DNA of 64,000 bases from Acidiflorens sp963841945 (GCA_963841945.1 CAWJFC010000024.1:1-64000); one strand, 5' to 3'; positions 26,852 to 36,038 are shown, counted from the stretch's first letter. Notes: generated by a model from the letters alone, not told the origin. A program made the numbers and translations.

Positions 26852-27083
26852 AAAGTCCCGCAAGCTCGCTGACGGAATCAAAGGCAACCAGTCCGTGTTC
26901 GAACGGATCTCGATTCGTTTTTTCCTGCAACTCGACCACCAGCGCGGCCAGATCCAGGGAGTCGATGCTGCCGTTCAACAGGCTGCTGCTTTCATGCAGC
27001 GGGCGTGGTGGCAGCCCTTTATCCTTCGCCAGTTGTTGCAGGCGCGACACGATAAAAGCCACGAGTTCCTCGCGGGAATTCAT
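26841..27083 (-). CDS. Acyl carrier protein
   Basis: 80 aa, typical ACP length. The phosphopantetheine attachment Ser is in SIDSLDLAALVVELQ (DSLD, residue ~42), followed by the acidic recognition helix. It is the first gene of a tightly overlapping operon (ACP, AMP-ligase, SDR), so it is dedicated to that pathway and not to general fatty acid synthesis, where acpP would lie with fab genes. It is divergent from the GNAT-like gene with only 37 bases between the two starts. Confidence 0.88.
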   Translation of the reverse strand: MNSREELVAFIVSRLQQLAKDKGLPPRPLHESSSLLNGSIDSLDLAALVVELQEKTNRDPFEHGLVAFDSVSELAGLYAA

Positions 27084-27120
27084 CGGTCTTAGCTTATCAT
27101 TGCCCGACGGACCCTTATTG

Positions 27121-28110
27121 ATGATCGAGATTCGTGACGTAAGCGCAGGAGAGATCGATCAGCTTGCGGCTTTTTACTCCAATCAGACCGGAATGACCGA
27201 GGAGTCCTTGCGCCACCGGCTGCTCTGGTTGGCGCGAAACCCCGCCTCAAGGCCTGAAATTCCCTTCGGAGTCGCGGCTTCTCAAGCCGGCCGCATCTGC
27301 GGAGCCATGCTCTTTGTCCCGACCCGTTTCGCTAGCGCGGCCGCAATTCGAATCTGTCTGCTCTCGATTTTGTTTTACGTAGATGCTTCCGTTCGTGGCG
27401 TGGGAGTTCCCCTCTTTCTCGCGTATCGGAAGTTGGCAGGCAAATATCCACTCTACGCCGCCACCGCCAATGAGCTAAGCGCCCGCCTTTGGTCCGGTTT
27501 CGGCGCCCGCGCCATCCTGGGTTCCGAGTTCGAATACGTGAAGGTCTGTCGGCCGTTGCCGTTTCTGAGCGAATTGATCTTCCGCAAGTTTGTACGGCGC
27601 CAGAATCATCATCCGACAGATGCCGCGCAGTCGCGACCCGCGCACTCTACCGATCAGCGTCTCCTCCCAGTGACCGATCCAGAAGCCGCGCTTCAGACAA
27701 TTCCGCCATCTCCACCCAGCGCCTCTGGATTGCTTCGCGACCTGCAGATGGTTCGGTGGAAGATTTATGAGCGGGGGCAAACCCTGTACGCCTACCGTAC
27801 CAACCGGAGCAATGTCCTTTGTTTATTTCAGCGCTCCCGTCGAGGCTCTCGTTCCCAAATCGCCGCTGTAGAGATACTGGAGGTGTGGGGTACCCTCGAT
27901 TCACAAGACTCTTCGAATTTTCTTTCCTGTGTTAAGCGGCTTTTTTCTCCCGACCTTATCAGTTTTCGAGGTGGTTCGACGTTATCACAGCAGAATGCGT
28001 TGGTTCGCCATTTTCGCCGGCGAATTTTCGCCTGCCCGGCGGTCTGGCTCATGGACCCATCGAATCTCTTGGAAGGCCGCTTCGAGTATTCTTCTTTGGC
28101 GGGAGAATAA
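27121..28110 (+). CDS. GNAT-fold-like hypothetical protein divergent from the ACP operon
   Basis: 329 aa from ATG 27121; the open frame extends to 26965 but would overlap the ACP gene. Residues ~1-145 resemble an N-acetyltransferase fold: IRDVSAGEIDQLAAFYSNQT, ILFYVDASVRGVGVPLFLAY (the acetyl-CoA binding strand/helix) and YAATANELSARLWSGFG. Residues ~195-329 form a second, unrecognised half that could be another degenerate acyltransferase lobe, as in FemAB-like proteins. It probably transfers an acyl group, perhaps from the adjacent ACP, to a sugar or amine; this is inference. It is followed at 24 bases by a polysaccharide deacetylase. Confidence 0.55.
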   Translation: MIEIRDVSAGEIDQLAAFYSNQTGMTEESLRHRLLWLARNPASRPEIPFGVAASQAGRICGAMLFVPTRFASAAAIRICLLSILFYVDASVRGVGVPLFLAYRKLAGKYPLYAATANELSARLWSGFGARAILGSEFEYVKVCRPLPFLSELIFRKFVRRQNHHPTDAAQSRPAHSTDQRLLPVTDPEAALQTIPPSPPSASGLLRDLQMVRWKIYERGQTLYAYRTNRSNVLCLFQRSRRGSRSQIAAVEILEVWGTLDSQDSSNFLSCVKRLFSPDLISFRGGSTLSQQNALVRHFRRRIFACPAVWLMDPSNLLEGRFEYSSLAGE

Positions 28111-28134
28111 TTTTCTGACCGCTAACTGTGAGTT

Positions 28135-29025
28135 ATGGCGATTCGTCATCTAGTCCGCGCTTGCCTCTGGTCCGCCGCCGGCCGGAGCGGCGCCGCGCCG
28201 GCCGCCAGCCGATTGCTTCACCGGCCCACAAAGCTCCGCGTGCTGATGTACCATGATGTACCAAAAAATCTCCTTCTCATCTTTGAATCCCACCTCGAAT
28301 GGTTATTGAAGAATTTTGAATTTATAAAGCCCAGCGATCTGCTGAACCAGCCCTCCGCTGGAAATCGGCCGAAGCTCCTACTCACATTCGACGACGGCTG
28401 TCTGGATAACTATGAACTGGTGGCGCCCTTGCTCGAATCCCGAGGTGTTCGCGGCCTGTTTTTTGTGTGTCCCGGTTTTGGCGGCCTCGACCGCCAGGCG
28501 AGTTTTACGCTCATGGATCGCTCGTCTGTCCTGCTCCGCGAAAAGACGCGCGATTCCCGCTGGCAACGGCTCTCCCGGGAACAAATTGTGGATCTCGACC
28601 AACGCGGCCATGGCATTGGAAGCCACACCATGACTCATACCCCGCTTGCAAAGATCGACGAACCGCACGCGCTGCGCGAGGTCGAGCACAGTGCGGAGAC
28701 TCTCGCCTCCTGGCTAAGGCACCCCTGCCATTTTTTCGCCTGGACCTATTCCTGGGACGGAATTACGTCCGCCTCCCTGGCGTCCGCCATGCACCACCAC
28801 GAATTCTGTTTTTCGCCCTGTTGCGGCCTCAACCGCTGGCCGGTTCGCGAGCGACTTCTCTGGCGCACAGGTGTGGACGTTAGCAAGCCAGTCTCACATC
28901 TCCAAACTCAGCTCTCCGGACTAGTCGATTTTGCCTACCGGCATCAACGGCAGAGCTTGCGTTCGCTGTCAAAATCGGCCATTGAAGGTAGCGCGACTTT
29001 CAGTAAGATATTTATTCCTCAGTAA
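28135..29025 (+). CDS. Polysaccharide deacetylase family protein
   Basis: 296 aa. NodB-homology domain with the metal/catalytic motif 1 LLLTFDDGCLDNYEL (residues ~79-93) and motif 2 GIGSHTMTHTPL (~160-171), giving the Asp-His-His metal site. There is also a VLMYHDV start typical of carbohydrate esterase 4 members of exopolysaccharide loci. It is predicted to remove N- or O-acetyl groups from a surface polysaccharide. No classical signal peptide is visible. It is probably cotranscribed with the GNAT-like gene, and together they suggest acyl exchange on a glycan. Confidence 0.9.
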   Translation: MAIRHLVRACLWSAAGRSGAAPAASRLLHRPTKLRVLMYHDVPKNLLLIFESHLEWLLKNFEFIKPSDLLNQPSAGNRPKLLLTFDDGCLDNYELVAPLLESRGVRGLFFVCPGFGGLDRQASFTLMDRSSVLLREKTRDSRWQRLSREQIVDLDQRGHGIGSHTMTHTPLAKIDEPHALREVEHSAETLASWLRHPCHFFAWTYSWDGITSASLASAMHHHEFCFSPCCGLNRWPVRERLLWRTGVDVSKPVSHLQTQLSGLVDFAYRHQRQSLRSLSKSAIEGSATFSKIFIPQ

Positions 29026-29073
29026 CATATAAGAAAAACTACTTGAGAAAACACAATTCCGTTCGGGCCTCGT

Positions 29074-30381
29074 CTACAACGCGGTATAGCTCTGGCCGGC
29101 TTGTTCGTCACGCATCTCATCCGGCTCTGCCGACGGAATCTCTCCTGCCCGCCGGAGTTCGGGGAATATCCACGTCCAGAGCCCGATAACCACCAAGGTT
29201 CCCACGCCTCCCAACACGACTGCGGGAACCGTTCCGAACCAATGCGCGGTAATGCCGGATTCAAATTCCCCCAACTGGTTTGACGCGCCGATAAAGATCA
29301 TGTCGACTGCATTCACGCGCCCGCGCATCGCGTCCGGCGTGCGGATCTGCACCAGGATCGCCCGAATGACCACGCTCACCATGTCGCAAGCGCCGACCAG
29401 CAGGAGCGAAATGAGCGACAGAATGAGACTGCGCGACAATCCAAAGACGATGGTGAAGATGCCGAAGCCGCCGACGCAGAGCAGCATGACCGGCCCGGCC
29501 TGATGCCGCAACGGACGATGGGCGAGCAGCACGGCCATCGCTGCCGCGCCTACTCCCGGAGCGCTGCGCAGCAGTCCGAGCCCCCAGGGTCCAGTATGGA
29601 GAATCGTCCGGGCATAGACCGGCAACAAAGCTACCGCGCCGCCGAGCAACACGGCGAAGAGATCAAGGGAGATGGATCCGAGAATGAGCTTCTCCCGCCA
29701 GATGTAATGAAAGCCGGCGAAGACGGTTTGCAGGTTGATGGGCTCGCGCGGGCGCGCCTTCTCCCGAGCCTTGACGCGCGTCATCGCCATCGCCGCGATA
29801 ACACCTGTGATCATCGCGGCGGCGTAGACAAACTCCGGACCGCCAAAAAACGCATAGAGCAGTCCGCCGAAGGTCGGCCCAAGAATCGTGGCCGTCTGAA
29901 AGATGCTCGAGCTCCACGCGACGGCGTTCGAGAAATGCACTTCCGGGACGAGTTGCGGCAGAATGGCGCGCGCCGCGGGAAAATTGAACGACCGAACCAC
30001 ACCCAGAAGACCCACCACCCCATAAATCGGGTAGACGGAAGGGATCTTCCGCTCGGCGAGGAGAAACAGCATCCCGGAGCACAGGGCAAAGCTGATATAG
30101 CAGAACGTCACGAGTCGCCGTCGATTGAGGCGGTCGACCACGTGGCCGGCTGGAAGAAAGAGAGCGATGCCGGGGAAGAACTGCGCCAGTCCGATCAAGC
30201 CGAGGTCCAGTGGCCGCTTGGTGATCTCGTAAACCTGCCAGCCGACGGCAACCGACTGCATCTCAAGCGCGGCTACGATGCAGAAACGGGCGATGGAGAA
30301 ATTCGTGAAGTCCGGGTAGGAGAACGCGGCGCGAGCGGCCCGCTTGGGGTCGACTTGGGAGGGATCGGCGGGAGCGTGCAT
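29074..30381 (-). CDS. MFS transporter (MFS_3-type exporter)
   Basis: 435 aa with 10-12 hydrophobic helices. The motif between helices 2 and 3 is GHVVDRLNRRRLVTFCY (MFS motif A variant) and the late RTPDAMRGRVNAVDMIFIGA region is the hallmark of the MFS_3 group of exporters. It is predicted to expel a small molecule using the proton gradient. The substrate cannot be told from sequence. AAGG precedes the ATG. It converges on the polysaccharide deacetylase gene, with 48 bases between the ends. Confidence 0.9.
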   Translation of the reverse strand: MHAPADPSQVDPKRAARAAFSYPDFTNFSIARFCIVAALEMQSVAVGWQVYEITKRPLDLGLIGLAQFFPGIALFLPAGHVVDRLNRRRLVTFCYISFALCSGMLFLLAERKIPSVYPIYGVVGLLGVVRSFNFPAARAILPQLVPEVHFSNAVAWSSSIFQTATILGPTFGGLLYAFFGGPEFVYAAAMITGVIAAMAMTRVKAREKARPREPINLQTVFAGFHYIWREKLILGSISLDLFAVLLGGAVALLPVYARTILHTGPWGLGLLRSAPGVGAAAMAVLLAHRPLRHQAGPVMLLCVGGFGIFTIVFGLSRSLILSLISLLLVGACDMVSVVIRAILVQIRTPDAMRGRVNAVDMIFIGASNQLGEFESGITAHWFGTVPAVVLGGVGTLVVIGLWTWIFPELRRAGEIPSAEPDEMRDEQAGQSYTAL

Positions 30382-30562
30382 CCTTAATTACTGTACATGG
30401 TCCAGAGTTCTTAGCGGCAAATGTACGCGCGATGAGCGGTGTCGCGTACGGCTGAGCTCAGAGCGAAATACTGTGGGGGCGATTGAGTGCGGCCCTTCTT
30501 GCCGCGTACTCCGAGAGTCACGCGGCAAGAATTCGTTTCGACGTATTAGGACGAAGTTATTG

Positions 30563-33500
30563 CTAGTTCACCACCACCGTCGCGGTCGTCTGGTGCGCCG
30601 CGCCCGTGCTCGGCGAGGCGGTGATCGTGATCGTGTAAGTGCCGGGCTGCGTGCCTCCACCGGAGGCAATCGAACTGCTGCCGGAGCTGCATGCGGGTTG
30701 GAGGAGAATCAGCCCGGCGAGCAATCCAAGTAACATTCCGATGAGCCAGCGTCGACGCCGGCTGCGCGCACCGATTCCCAGGCCGAAGAGGCTCAAGCCA
30801 CCGATCGGCAGCCAGGCGGCGTAGAACGCCTTGCGGTGGAAGAGGCTGCCAGTATTGATCGGCCGAGGTACAGTTTGGATATTCAGCACGGTAAGTTGCT
30901 GAGAGGTTCCAGACAGGACCACGGGCTGGATGGTGAAGGTTGGACTTGGACTGGTCACCATCGATGGCGAAGCGCTTTGACTCATGGTGAGTGTGGAGTT
31001 GTAGCCGAGCGTTTGATCCGGGGTCAGGGTAACGTTGATTACGGCAAGTTCGCCGGCATTGATATTGGGAGTGAGAACGCTCGGATTAATCGTGAAGTCG
31101 GTGATGGGCAGGATCTCGGTATAGGGTTGGCTGGTGGCGCTCCCGCCGTTCGCGGAAGCGGAACCGGTTACGCTGACGGTCTTGTTCACTGCGGGAATCG
31201 TAGTCGTGAGGAACACGGCAACTTCTCCCGTGGCATTGGCGGCCAGGGTGCCAACGTTGCAGAGGATCGTGCCATTCAACCCGCTGGTGCAACTTCCAGA
31301 ACCGCTGCTGAGGACTTGCGCGGTGGGCTGCGACTGGAGTCCGGCAGTCTGGAACGAGGCTGTGAACGAGACATTGGTCGCCGCATCCGGTCCGTTATTC
31401 GTGATCGTAAACGTGAAAGTTGCGGGAGCTCCGGCCGGCAGGGGGTTCGGCGAAGGACTGCCGGAGGCGTTTGAAACTACCAGTTTGCTGTTGGCTCCCA
31501 ACTGGGTGACGAAGGCGTCCTGCGCACCGACTAGCCCACTCTGATATGGGTTCTTGGAAGGAAAATTGGAAGACTGCGTAACGCCGGCAACGTATGCCGT
31601 AGCGTTGACGTCGAGAGCGATACCTGTCCCTTGATCGGAGCCGCTGCCGCCGAGATAGGTGACGTAATCTCCGGCGCTGCTGGTGGACGTGGTTGAAAGG
31701 AGAGCCGCAAAGGCGTCGCCGGCGCCGCCGTAGCTGGGCTGAGACGCATTGAGCACATTCAGGTTGGAAGAGGTTGTTGTGCCCGCAATGTGCGCGGACT
31801 GAACGGAGTCAATGACGATGGCGTTACCCGTCGTGTTGCCGGTGTCGGCGTTTTGTGTCCCGCCAATGTAAGCAAAGAAAACTAACGGGAAGATGCCGCC
31901 CTCCTCATCTGTCACCTTTGCGATGTAGGCGTCTTGCGTGCCGGAGGCCACGCCATATGGAGAGGGCGCGAAGACGCAAGAGCTGGTGCAATTCCAATCG
32001 GTGGAGTAGGTCCCTCCAGTGACGTAGGCATTTCCAATAGAATCGGCCGCGACGGCGACGCCAGTATCGTTGTTTGCACCACCGAGAAACGTGGAGTACG
32101 TGGGGCCGGCCCCGAGTTGGTTCGGGTTCAGCTTGACGACGAAGGCGTCGGTATTGCTTCCGGGCGCGTTGCAGCCAGTTCCGCTGCCGGTCGCGACCGC
32201 CCCGGATTCATTCAAGCAGCTTTGCCACGCGTTGATGAGCGGGAACGGGCTGGCGCCGTTGGGGATCTGTACACCCCCGCCCCACATGTTGGTCGTGCCC
32301 GTGAAATACATGTTGATGTTGCTGTGTGGGTTATTGGGAACGACATCGACCGCGATGCCGCCACCGTTTACGACCGCGGCGGGAGTGCAACTAGTGCACA
32401 GAGGGTAGCCGCCACCGAAGAAGGTGGAGTAGAGCATGCTCTGCGGACCGCTGCCCGCGGTATTGATTTCACTGGCGAAGAATTGCGGAGGACCGGCCGT
32501 GATGGGGCAAGGTGTGCCACCGGACTGAGCGGGCTGCCAGGGACAAATCTGATAGGCGCCGGGGGTCGAAGGAAAGCCGGTTTGCACATCGGTCGAGGTG
32601 GTGGTGCCGGTGATGTAGGCGTCGAAGAAGCTATCGACCGCAAGGCCAGTGATGACGTCGTTCTCGGAAGTATCGTTCCCACCGATCCCGCCGCCAATGT
32701 TGCCCGCTATGTAGGTGGAGTAGCTGAGGGTGAAGACGTTGCTGCCATTCGATCCGCCAGCATTGATAGTACTGAGAAAGCCGTGCGTCTGTGTTCCGGT
32801 AAAGGTCGCGCTCGGCTGGAATGCGTTGGTTGCCGTTGTGGGGAAGTTAGTAGAAGTCGTCGTTCCGGCGAGGTAGATGTTGATGCCGCCATTGCCGGCG
32901 ACGGGGAAGCTGGCGTTGCCGGGATCGACGGCGACCTGGGCGAGACTGTCAGTGCCGGAGCCTCCAAGGTAAGTGGCGAAGAGCAACTGCGCCGAGCCGG
33001 TACCGGCGAGCGGATTGAGCACGGCGACGAAGACATTCTGCGCGCCGGCGCCGCCAAGACCTGTCTGAATCGCACCGGCGGTTGTTGGGAAGGTGCTCGC
33101 CGTTGTTGAGCCAGCTACGTAAATGTTGCTGGAGGCGTCGATTGCGACGCTGACGAGGGACTCGCCACCGGCACCGAGGTAGGTGGAGTAGGTGAGCTGC
33201 GGGTCGATGATCAGTTCGCGGGAATGATCGTAGGAGCCGAGGCTGAAGCCGATTTTGTTCGCTGCGAGCTGGCGAAATCCGCCCGCGATACTGGTGGAGT
33301 CGTCTTTTTGTGCGCCGGTTTGCTGATAGATGTGAGGCGCGCGGAAGCGGATATCGCCGTCGCCGGTGGAGAGGACGAGATCGCCCGAATCGAGGTGAGC
33401 GCTGGCTCCCTGGAAGCTCAGTGCGATCTGATTGGGATCGGCGCCGGGAGCGACGTGGAAGTCGTATTCGAGTTGCTTCTGATTGCCGTAATAGACGAGA

Positions 33501-34174
33501 TCAATACCAGGATAGACGCGCTGGTATTCAACGCGCGCGTACTGTGGAACGCTGGTGCGCCATTCCGATGGCTTGTTTCCGATGAAGTAATTGCTCTTGC
33601 CGGGGAGTTGCTCAGCGCCCTGAACGCGGGCCGAAGTATTGGCGGAGTCAAGATGCATGCGGACGACATTCGACTTTGGGTGCTGGCCGACGGCGGCCGG
33701 ATGCTGCAAGAGGAGCACAGCTTCATCGGCGGTGAGGAACAGCCCATAGCCCGAGCCGCGCGCGAGGAACTTCACGCGCCCGTCGGTTTGGCCGACATTA
33801 GGCTCGAAGAACATTGGGAACGAGAGGGAAGCGGCAGAAACGTGCTGGCTTGCGGGACGCGGGCTGGCCGAGACCAACGCCGGGACGACGGAGGGGATCA
33901 TGCCAGTCGAGGACGGGGTGGACGCCGAGTTCGATCCGGCCGAGGTTGAGCTTGCTGGGAGTGACCCAGCTGAGAGTGAGCCATCCGAGGATGACCCAGC
34001 GAAGTGGAATGCCACCATGGCCATCGCGAGTACGATGACAGCCATCAATGCCGCCTTGGCCGCCCACAGCTGACTTCTCGTGCCCTGATCTTCCTGTTTC
34101 GACTGAAGCGATCCTGGCTGAACTTTTGACTGAACCACCGGCCCTCCTACCAACGCATGGTAATTCCGATTCAC
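30563..34174 (-). CDS. SBBP-repeat beta-propeller surface protein with DUF11-like domain
   Basis: 1203 aa from GTG 34174, chosen because GGAGGAG precedes it; the frame extends further to 34276. A transmembrane/signal anchor is at ~38-58. Residues ~115-330 are the conserved N-terminal domain of Acidobacterial SBBP proteins (FEPNVGQTDGRVKFLARGSG, YPGIDLVYYGNQKQLEYDF). Residues ~335-900 are repeated SBBP blades (YSTYLGG ... AVDSxGNAYVTG). Then come a DUF11/CARDB-type Ig-like domain (TFTITNNGPDAATNVSF), a near-C-terminal transmembrane helix with RSRRRR and a terminal Ig-like tail (YTITITASP). Probably displayed at the surface; role unknown. Confidence 0.88.
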   Translation of the reverse strand: MNRNYHALVGGPVVQSKVQPGSLQSKQEDQGTRSQLWAAKAALMAVIVLAMAMVAFHFAGSSSDGSLSAGSLPASSTSAGSNSASTPSSTGMIPSVVPALVSASPRPASQHVSAASLSFPMFFEPNVGQTDGRVKFLARGSGYGLFLTADEAVLLLQHPAAVGQHPKSNVVRMHLDSANTSARVQGAEQLPGKSNYFIGNKPSEWRTSVPQYARVEYQRVYPGIDLVYYGNQKQLEYDFHVAPGADPNQIALSFQGASAHLDSGDLVLSTGDGDIRFRAPHIYQQTGAQKDDSTSIAGGFRQLAANKIGFSLGSYDHSRELIIDPQLTYSTYLGAGGESLVSVAIDASSNIYVAGSTTASTFPTTAGAIQTGLGGAGAQNVFVAVLNPLAGTGSAQLLFATYLGGSGTDSLAQVAVDPGNASFPVAGNGGINIYLAGTTTSTNFPTTATNAFQPSATFTGTQTHGFLSTINAGGSNGSNVFTLSYSTYIAGNIGGGIGGNDTSENDVITGLAVDSFFDAYITGTTTSTDVQTGFPSTPGAYQICPWQPAQSGGTPCPITAGPPQFFASEINTAGSGPQSMLYSTFFGGGYPLCTSCTPAAVVNGGGIAVDVVPNNPHSNINMYFTGTTNMWGGGVQIPNGASPFPLINAWQSCLNESGAVATGSGTGCNAPGSNTDAFVVKLNPNQLGAGPTYSTFLGGANNDTGVAVAADSIGNAYVTGGTYSTDWNCTSSCVFAPSPYGVASGTQDAYIAKVTDEEGGIFPLVFFAYIGGTQNADTGNTTGNAIVIDSVQSAHIAGTTTSSNLNVLNASQPSYGGAGDAFAALLSTTSTSSAGDYVTYLGGSGSDQGTGIALDVNATAYVAGVTQSSNFPSKNPYQSGLVGAQDAFVTQLGANSKLVVSNASGSPSPNPLPAGAPATFTFTITNNGPDAATNVSFTASFQTAGLQSQPTAQVLSSGSGSCTSGLNGTILCNVGTLAANATGEVAVFLTTTIPAVNKTVSVTGSASANGGSATSQPYTEILPITDFTINPSVLTPNINAGELAVINVTLTPDQTLGYNSTLTMSQSASPSMVTSPSPTFTIQPVVLSGTSQQLTVLNIQTVPRPINTGSLFHRKAFYAAWLPIGGLSLFGLGIGARSRRRRWLIGMLLGLLAGLILLQPACSSGSSSIASGGGTQPGTYTITITASPSTGAAHQTTATVVVN

Positions 34175-34395
34175 CGAGCTCCTCCGATTTCCCAATCGTG
34201 GGGTGAAGATAAGAAAGGCACACAACCGCTGATGTGGCTTTCGCCCCCTGGGAGGCGAATGCGTACCTGTCACCAAGAACTGGGATTAAAGCAATTAAAT
34301 ACTTTTACATCCAAGAGATACGCTGTCAAGCGGGCGGACAACGTTGTATCGGTTAAATGAGAAGCGCGGCGAGGCAAGAATGGTTGTAAACGATT

Positions 34396-34692
34396 CTAGA
34401 CTCCTGCTGTGTGATGGAATGGCTTGACCCGAATCAGTTTCTCTCGCTTGCGAGTCTCGGCGATATCGTAGGAGGCCTGCATGCGCATCAGCGTGTCCAT
34501 TTTGACCCCAAAGGCCTTCTCAATGCGGAGCGCCATATCGCCCGAAAGGTCGGCCTTGCCATTGAGCAGACTGGACAGCGCGGGTCGGGAAACCTGTAGG
34601 ACGGTCGCTGCGGCCGTTACCGACAAGCCAACCGGCTCGATGATCTCCGTCCGGACGAAATCTCCGGGATGGGGTGGGTTCTTCATAGGCAT
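34396..34692 (-). CDS. higA: HigA-type antitoxin (XRE HTH)
   Basis: 98 aa. It begins PMKNPPHPGDFVRTEIIEP, the HigA/VapI family start, followed by a Cro/CI HTH (LSVTAAATVLQVSRPALSSLL, NGKADLSGDMALRIEKAFG). It binds the HigB toxin and represses the operon. It lies 22 bases downstream of higB on the same strand, in the toxin-first order characteristic of higBA. Length and domain are intact. Confidence 0.93.
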   Translation of the reverse strand: MPMKNPPHPGDFVRTEIIEPVGLSVTAAATVLQVSRPALSSLLNGKADLSGDMALRIEKAFGVKMDTLMRMQASYDIAETRKREKLIRVKPFHHTAGV

Positions 34693-34714
34693 GTTTTCTT
34701 TCTCACTTTTCGCC

Positions 34715-35005
34715 TTAGTGATAGTCTTCCAGATTTACGTCGCAAACCTCATTTTCAATGGCATCAATCCGGAAGGTAAGTCGCCGATTGCGTGTCACGC
34801 TGAGACTCCAGGCTCCCTTTCGCCCGCCGCTGAGCGTATGGACCTTCCATGAGGGCAGCGATCGCAACTCCTCCGCATCCGACATGTTCTCCAGAAACGC
34901 CAGTATTTTACGTAGTTTGTCGGCCGAATCCGGTGGAACGCCCCGTGCGGTGTCCTCAGCGTACAGCTCTCTCAGCCCTTTGTGGGCGAAGTTCCGAATA
35001 CGCAC
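34715..35005 (-). CDS. higB: HigB-type toxin (RelE superfamily mRNA interferase)
   Basis: 96 aa from GTG 35005. The RelE/HigB fold is evident: RNFAHKGLRELYAEDTARGV, DKLRKILAFLENM, SLPSWKVHTLSGGRKGAWSL and the C-terminal RRLTFRIDAIENEVCDVNLE, where Arg and acidic residues contribute to ribosome-dependent mRNA cleavage. The promoter sits so close (-10 six bases from the GTG) that the mRNA is probably leaderless. Confidence 0.92.
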   Translation of the reverse strand: MRIRNFAHKGLRELYAEDTARGVPPDSADKLRKILAFLENMSDAEELRSLPSWKVHTLSGGRKGAWSLSVTRNRRLTFRIDAIENEVCDVNLEDYH

Positions 35006-35011
35006 GATCAG

Positions 35012-35040
35012 AGTGTAGCCTGTAGCTTAACGCTTGTCAA
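35012..35040 (-). promoter_or_regulatory. Sigma-70 promoter of higBA, leaderless
   Basis: On the minus strand a perfect -35 TTGACA (35040-35035), a 17-base spacer and a -10 TACACT (35017-35012) end 6 bases before the GTG start at 35005. No ribosome-binding site fits between, so the transcript should begin at the start codon. This is the best promoter match seen in the window. Confidence 0.75.
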
Positions 35041-35093
35041 CGAGCAAGAGCTAGGCGGCGAGGGAGGTCAGTCTGGCGGGCAAACACGCCCAG

Positions 35094-35219
35094 CTACTTC
35101 TTTAGCTCGTCCACTTCCCGCTTCAACCGCGAATAACGCCGCACAATCGTGGTCAGGTAGACGATGTGGATGAGCCAGGTGACCGCGTAGGCCGAGAACA
35201 GGTAAGGATTCGTGGTCAT
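35094..35219 (-). CDS. ccmD: CcmD family protein (41 aa)
   Basis: This short frame reads MTTNPYLFSAYAVTWLIHIV and then YLTTIVRRYSRLKREVDELK. It has one transmembrane helix followed by a basic then charged coiled tail, the CcmD pattern. Its ATG overlaps the ccmC stop (ATGA, 35216-35219). CcmD stabilises the CcmABC heme-export complex and helps release heme-loaded CcmE in the inner membrane. The YxxYxxxW-type helix start and position at the end of ccmABC make the call firm despite its size. Confidence 0.9.
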   Translation of the reverse strand: MTTNPYLFSAYAVTWLIHIVYLTTIVRRYSRLKREVDELKK

Positions 35220-35950
35220 CGGGAACTCCTTGTGTGCGAAGGTTCGTCCATCAGAGAGCGCATGGCGTGGGCTTCATCGACCTCGCGCTGCAACTGCTCC
35301 AGCCGGAAACGCGACCAACAGACGAGAAATGCGAAGCAGGAGAAGGCCAGCCAGTTCAGCAGGAGTACGTGCATCATGCGCGGATCGATTGAGCCGCCAT
35401 TCCCCATGACCGGCTGCGGGTGCTGCGTGCGGAAAAACCAGATTGAGAAGTAGACAAAGGGAACACAGAGCGCGCCGAGGATGGCGAGCGCGGCGGCAAG
35501 CACCGGCGTCTGGCCGCTGGAAGAGAACTTGCGCAGGAAAAGATAGCTGACGTAGATCAGCCAGAGAACGAGGGTTGAGGTGAGGCGCATGTCCCATGTC
35601 CACCAGATGCCCCAGACGGGCCGCGCCCAGATCGGTCCGGTTACGAGCACGATGGTGCAGAAGACGACTCCGACCTCGGCGGTCACGAGGGCGAGGATGT
35701 CGGCGGTCTGGCAGCGCTTGATGAGGTAATAGACCGATGCGCCGAGGTTAATAAAGAAGAGGAGAAATGCGGTCCAGGCCGAAGGCACGTGGTAATAGAA
35801 GATGCGCTGCACGCTGCCCATGGTCTGCTCGGTGGGCGCGCCCTGAAACGTCAGGCCGCCGAGATGGAAGACGGGCATGAGCGCTGCCGACATGGAGTAG
35901 ATCAGCAGGATGCCGGTGATAACGACGAGAATGCGGAAGAGGGATTTCAT
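35216..35950 (-). CDS. ccmC: Heme exporter protein CcmC
   Basis: 244 aa, six transmembrane helices. The tryptophan-rich heme-handling motif PVWGIWWTWDMRLTSTLVLW (~residues 111-130) is intact. The flanking periplasmic His residues are in YYHVPSAW (~54) and in the segment before MHVLLLNW (~185-196). CcmC presents heme to CcmE in cytochrome c maturation System I. The C-terminal cytoplasmic extension (QREVDEAHAMRSLMDEP) is coiled and slightly longer than usual. It is translationally coupled to ccmD and lies 88 bases after ccmB. Confidence 0.95.
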   Translation of the reverse strand: MKSLFRILVVITGILLIYSMSAALMPVFHLGGLTFQGAPTEQTMGSVQRIFYYHVPSAWTAFLLFFINLGASVYYLIKRCQTADILALVTAEVGVVFCTIVLVTGPIWARPVWGIWWTWDMRLTSTLVLWLIYVSYLFLRKFSSSGQTPVLAAALAILGALCVPFVYFSIWFFRTQHPQPVMGNGGSIDPRMMHVLLLNWLAFSCFAFLVCWSRFRLEQLQREVDEAHAMRSLMDEPSHTRSSR

Positions 35951-36038
35951 GAGAATCAGCTTCGAGCTATGAGCCTCGAGCTATGAGCAAGCAAAACCCG
36001 ATTCGAGATATAGACTCCTGTCGAGCGATGCCCACACT

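Noticed and set aside
29503..30387. Long plus-strand open frame opposite the MFS gene
   Set aside because: It is antisense to a clear transporter, lacks a start context and has a composition typical of a shadow frame in GC-rich DNA.
31934..33109. 391-codon plus-strand frame within the SBBP gene
   Set aside because: Antisense shadow of a well-supported surface protein; Arg/Gly/Ala-biased composition and no family signature.
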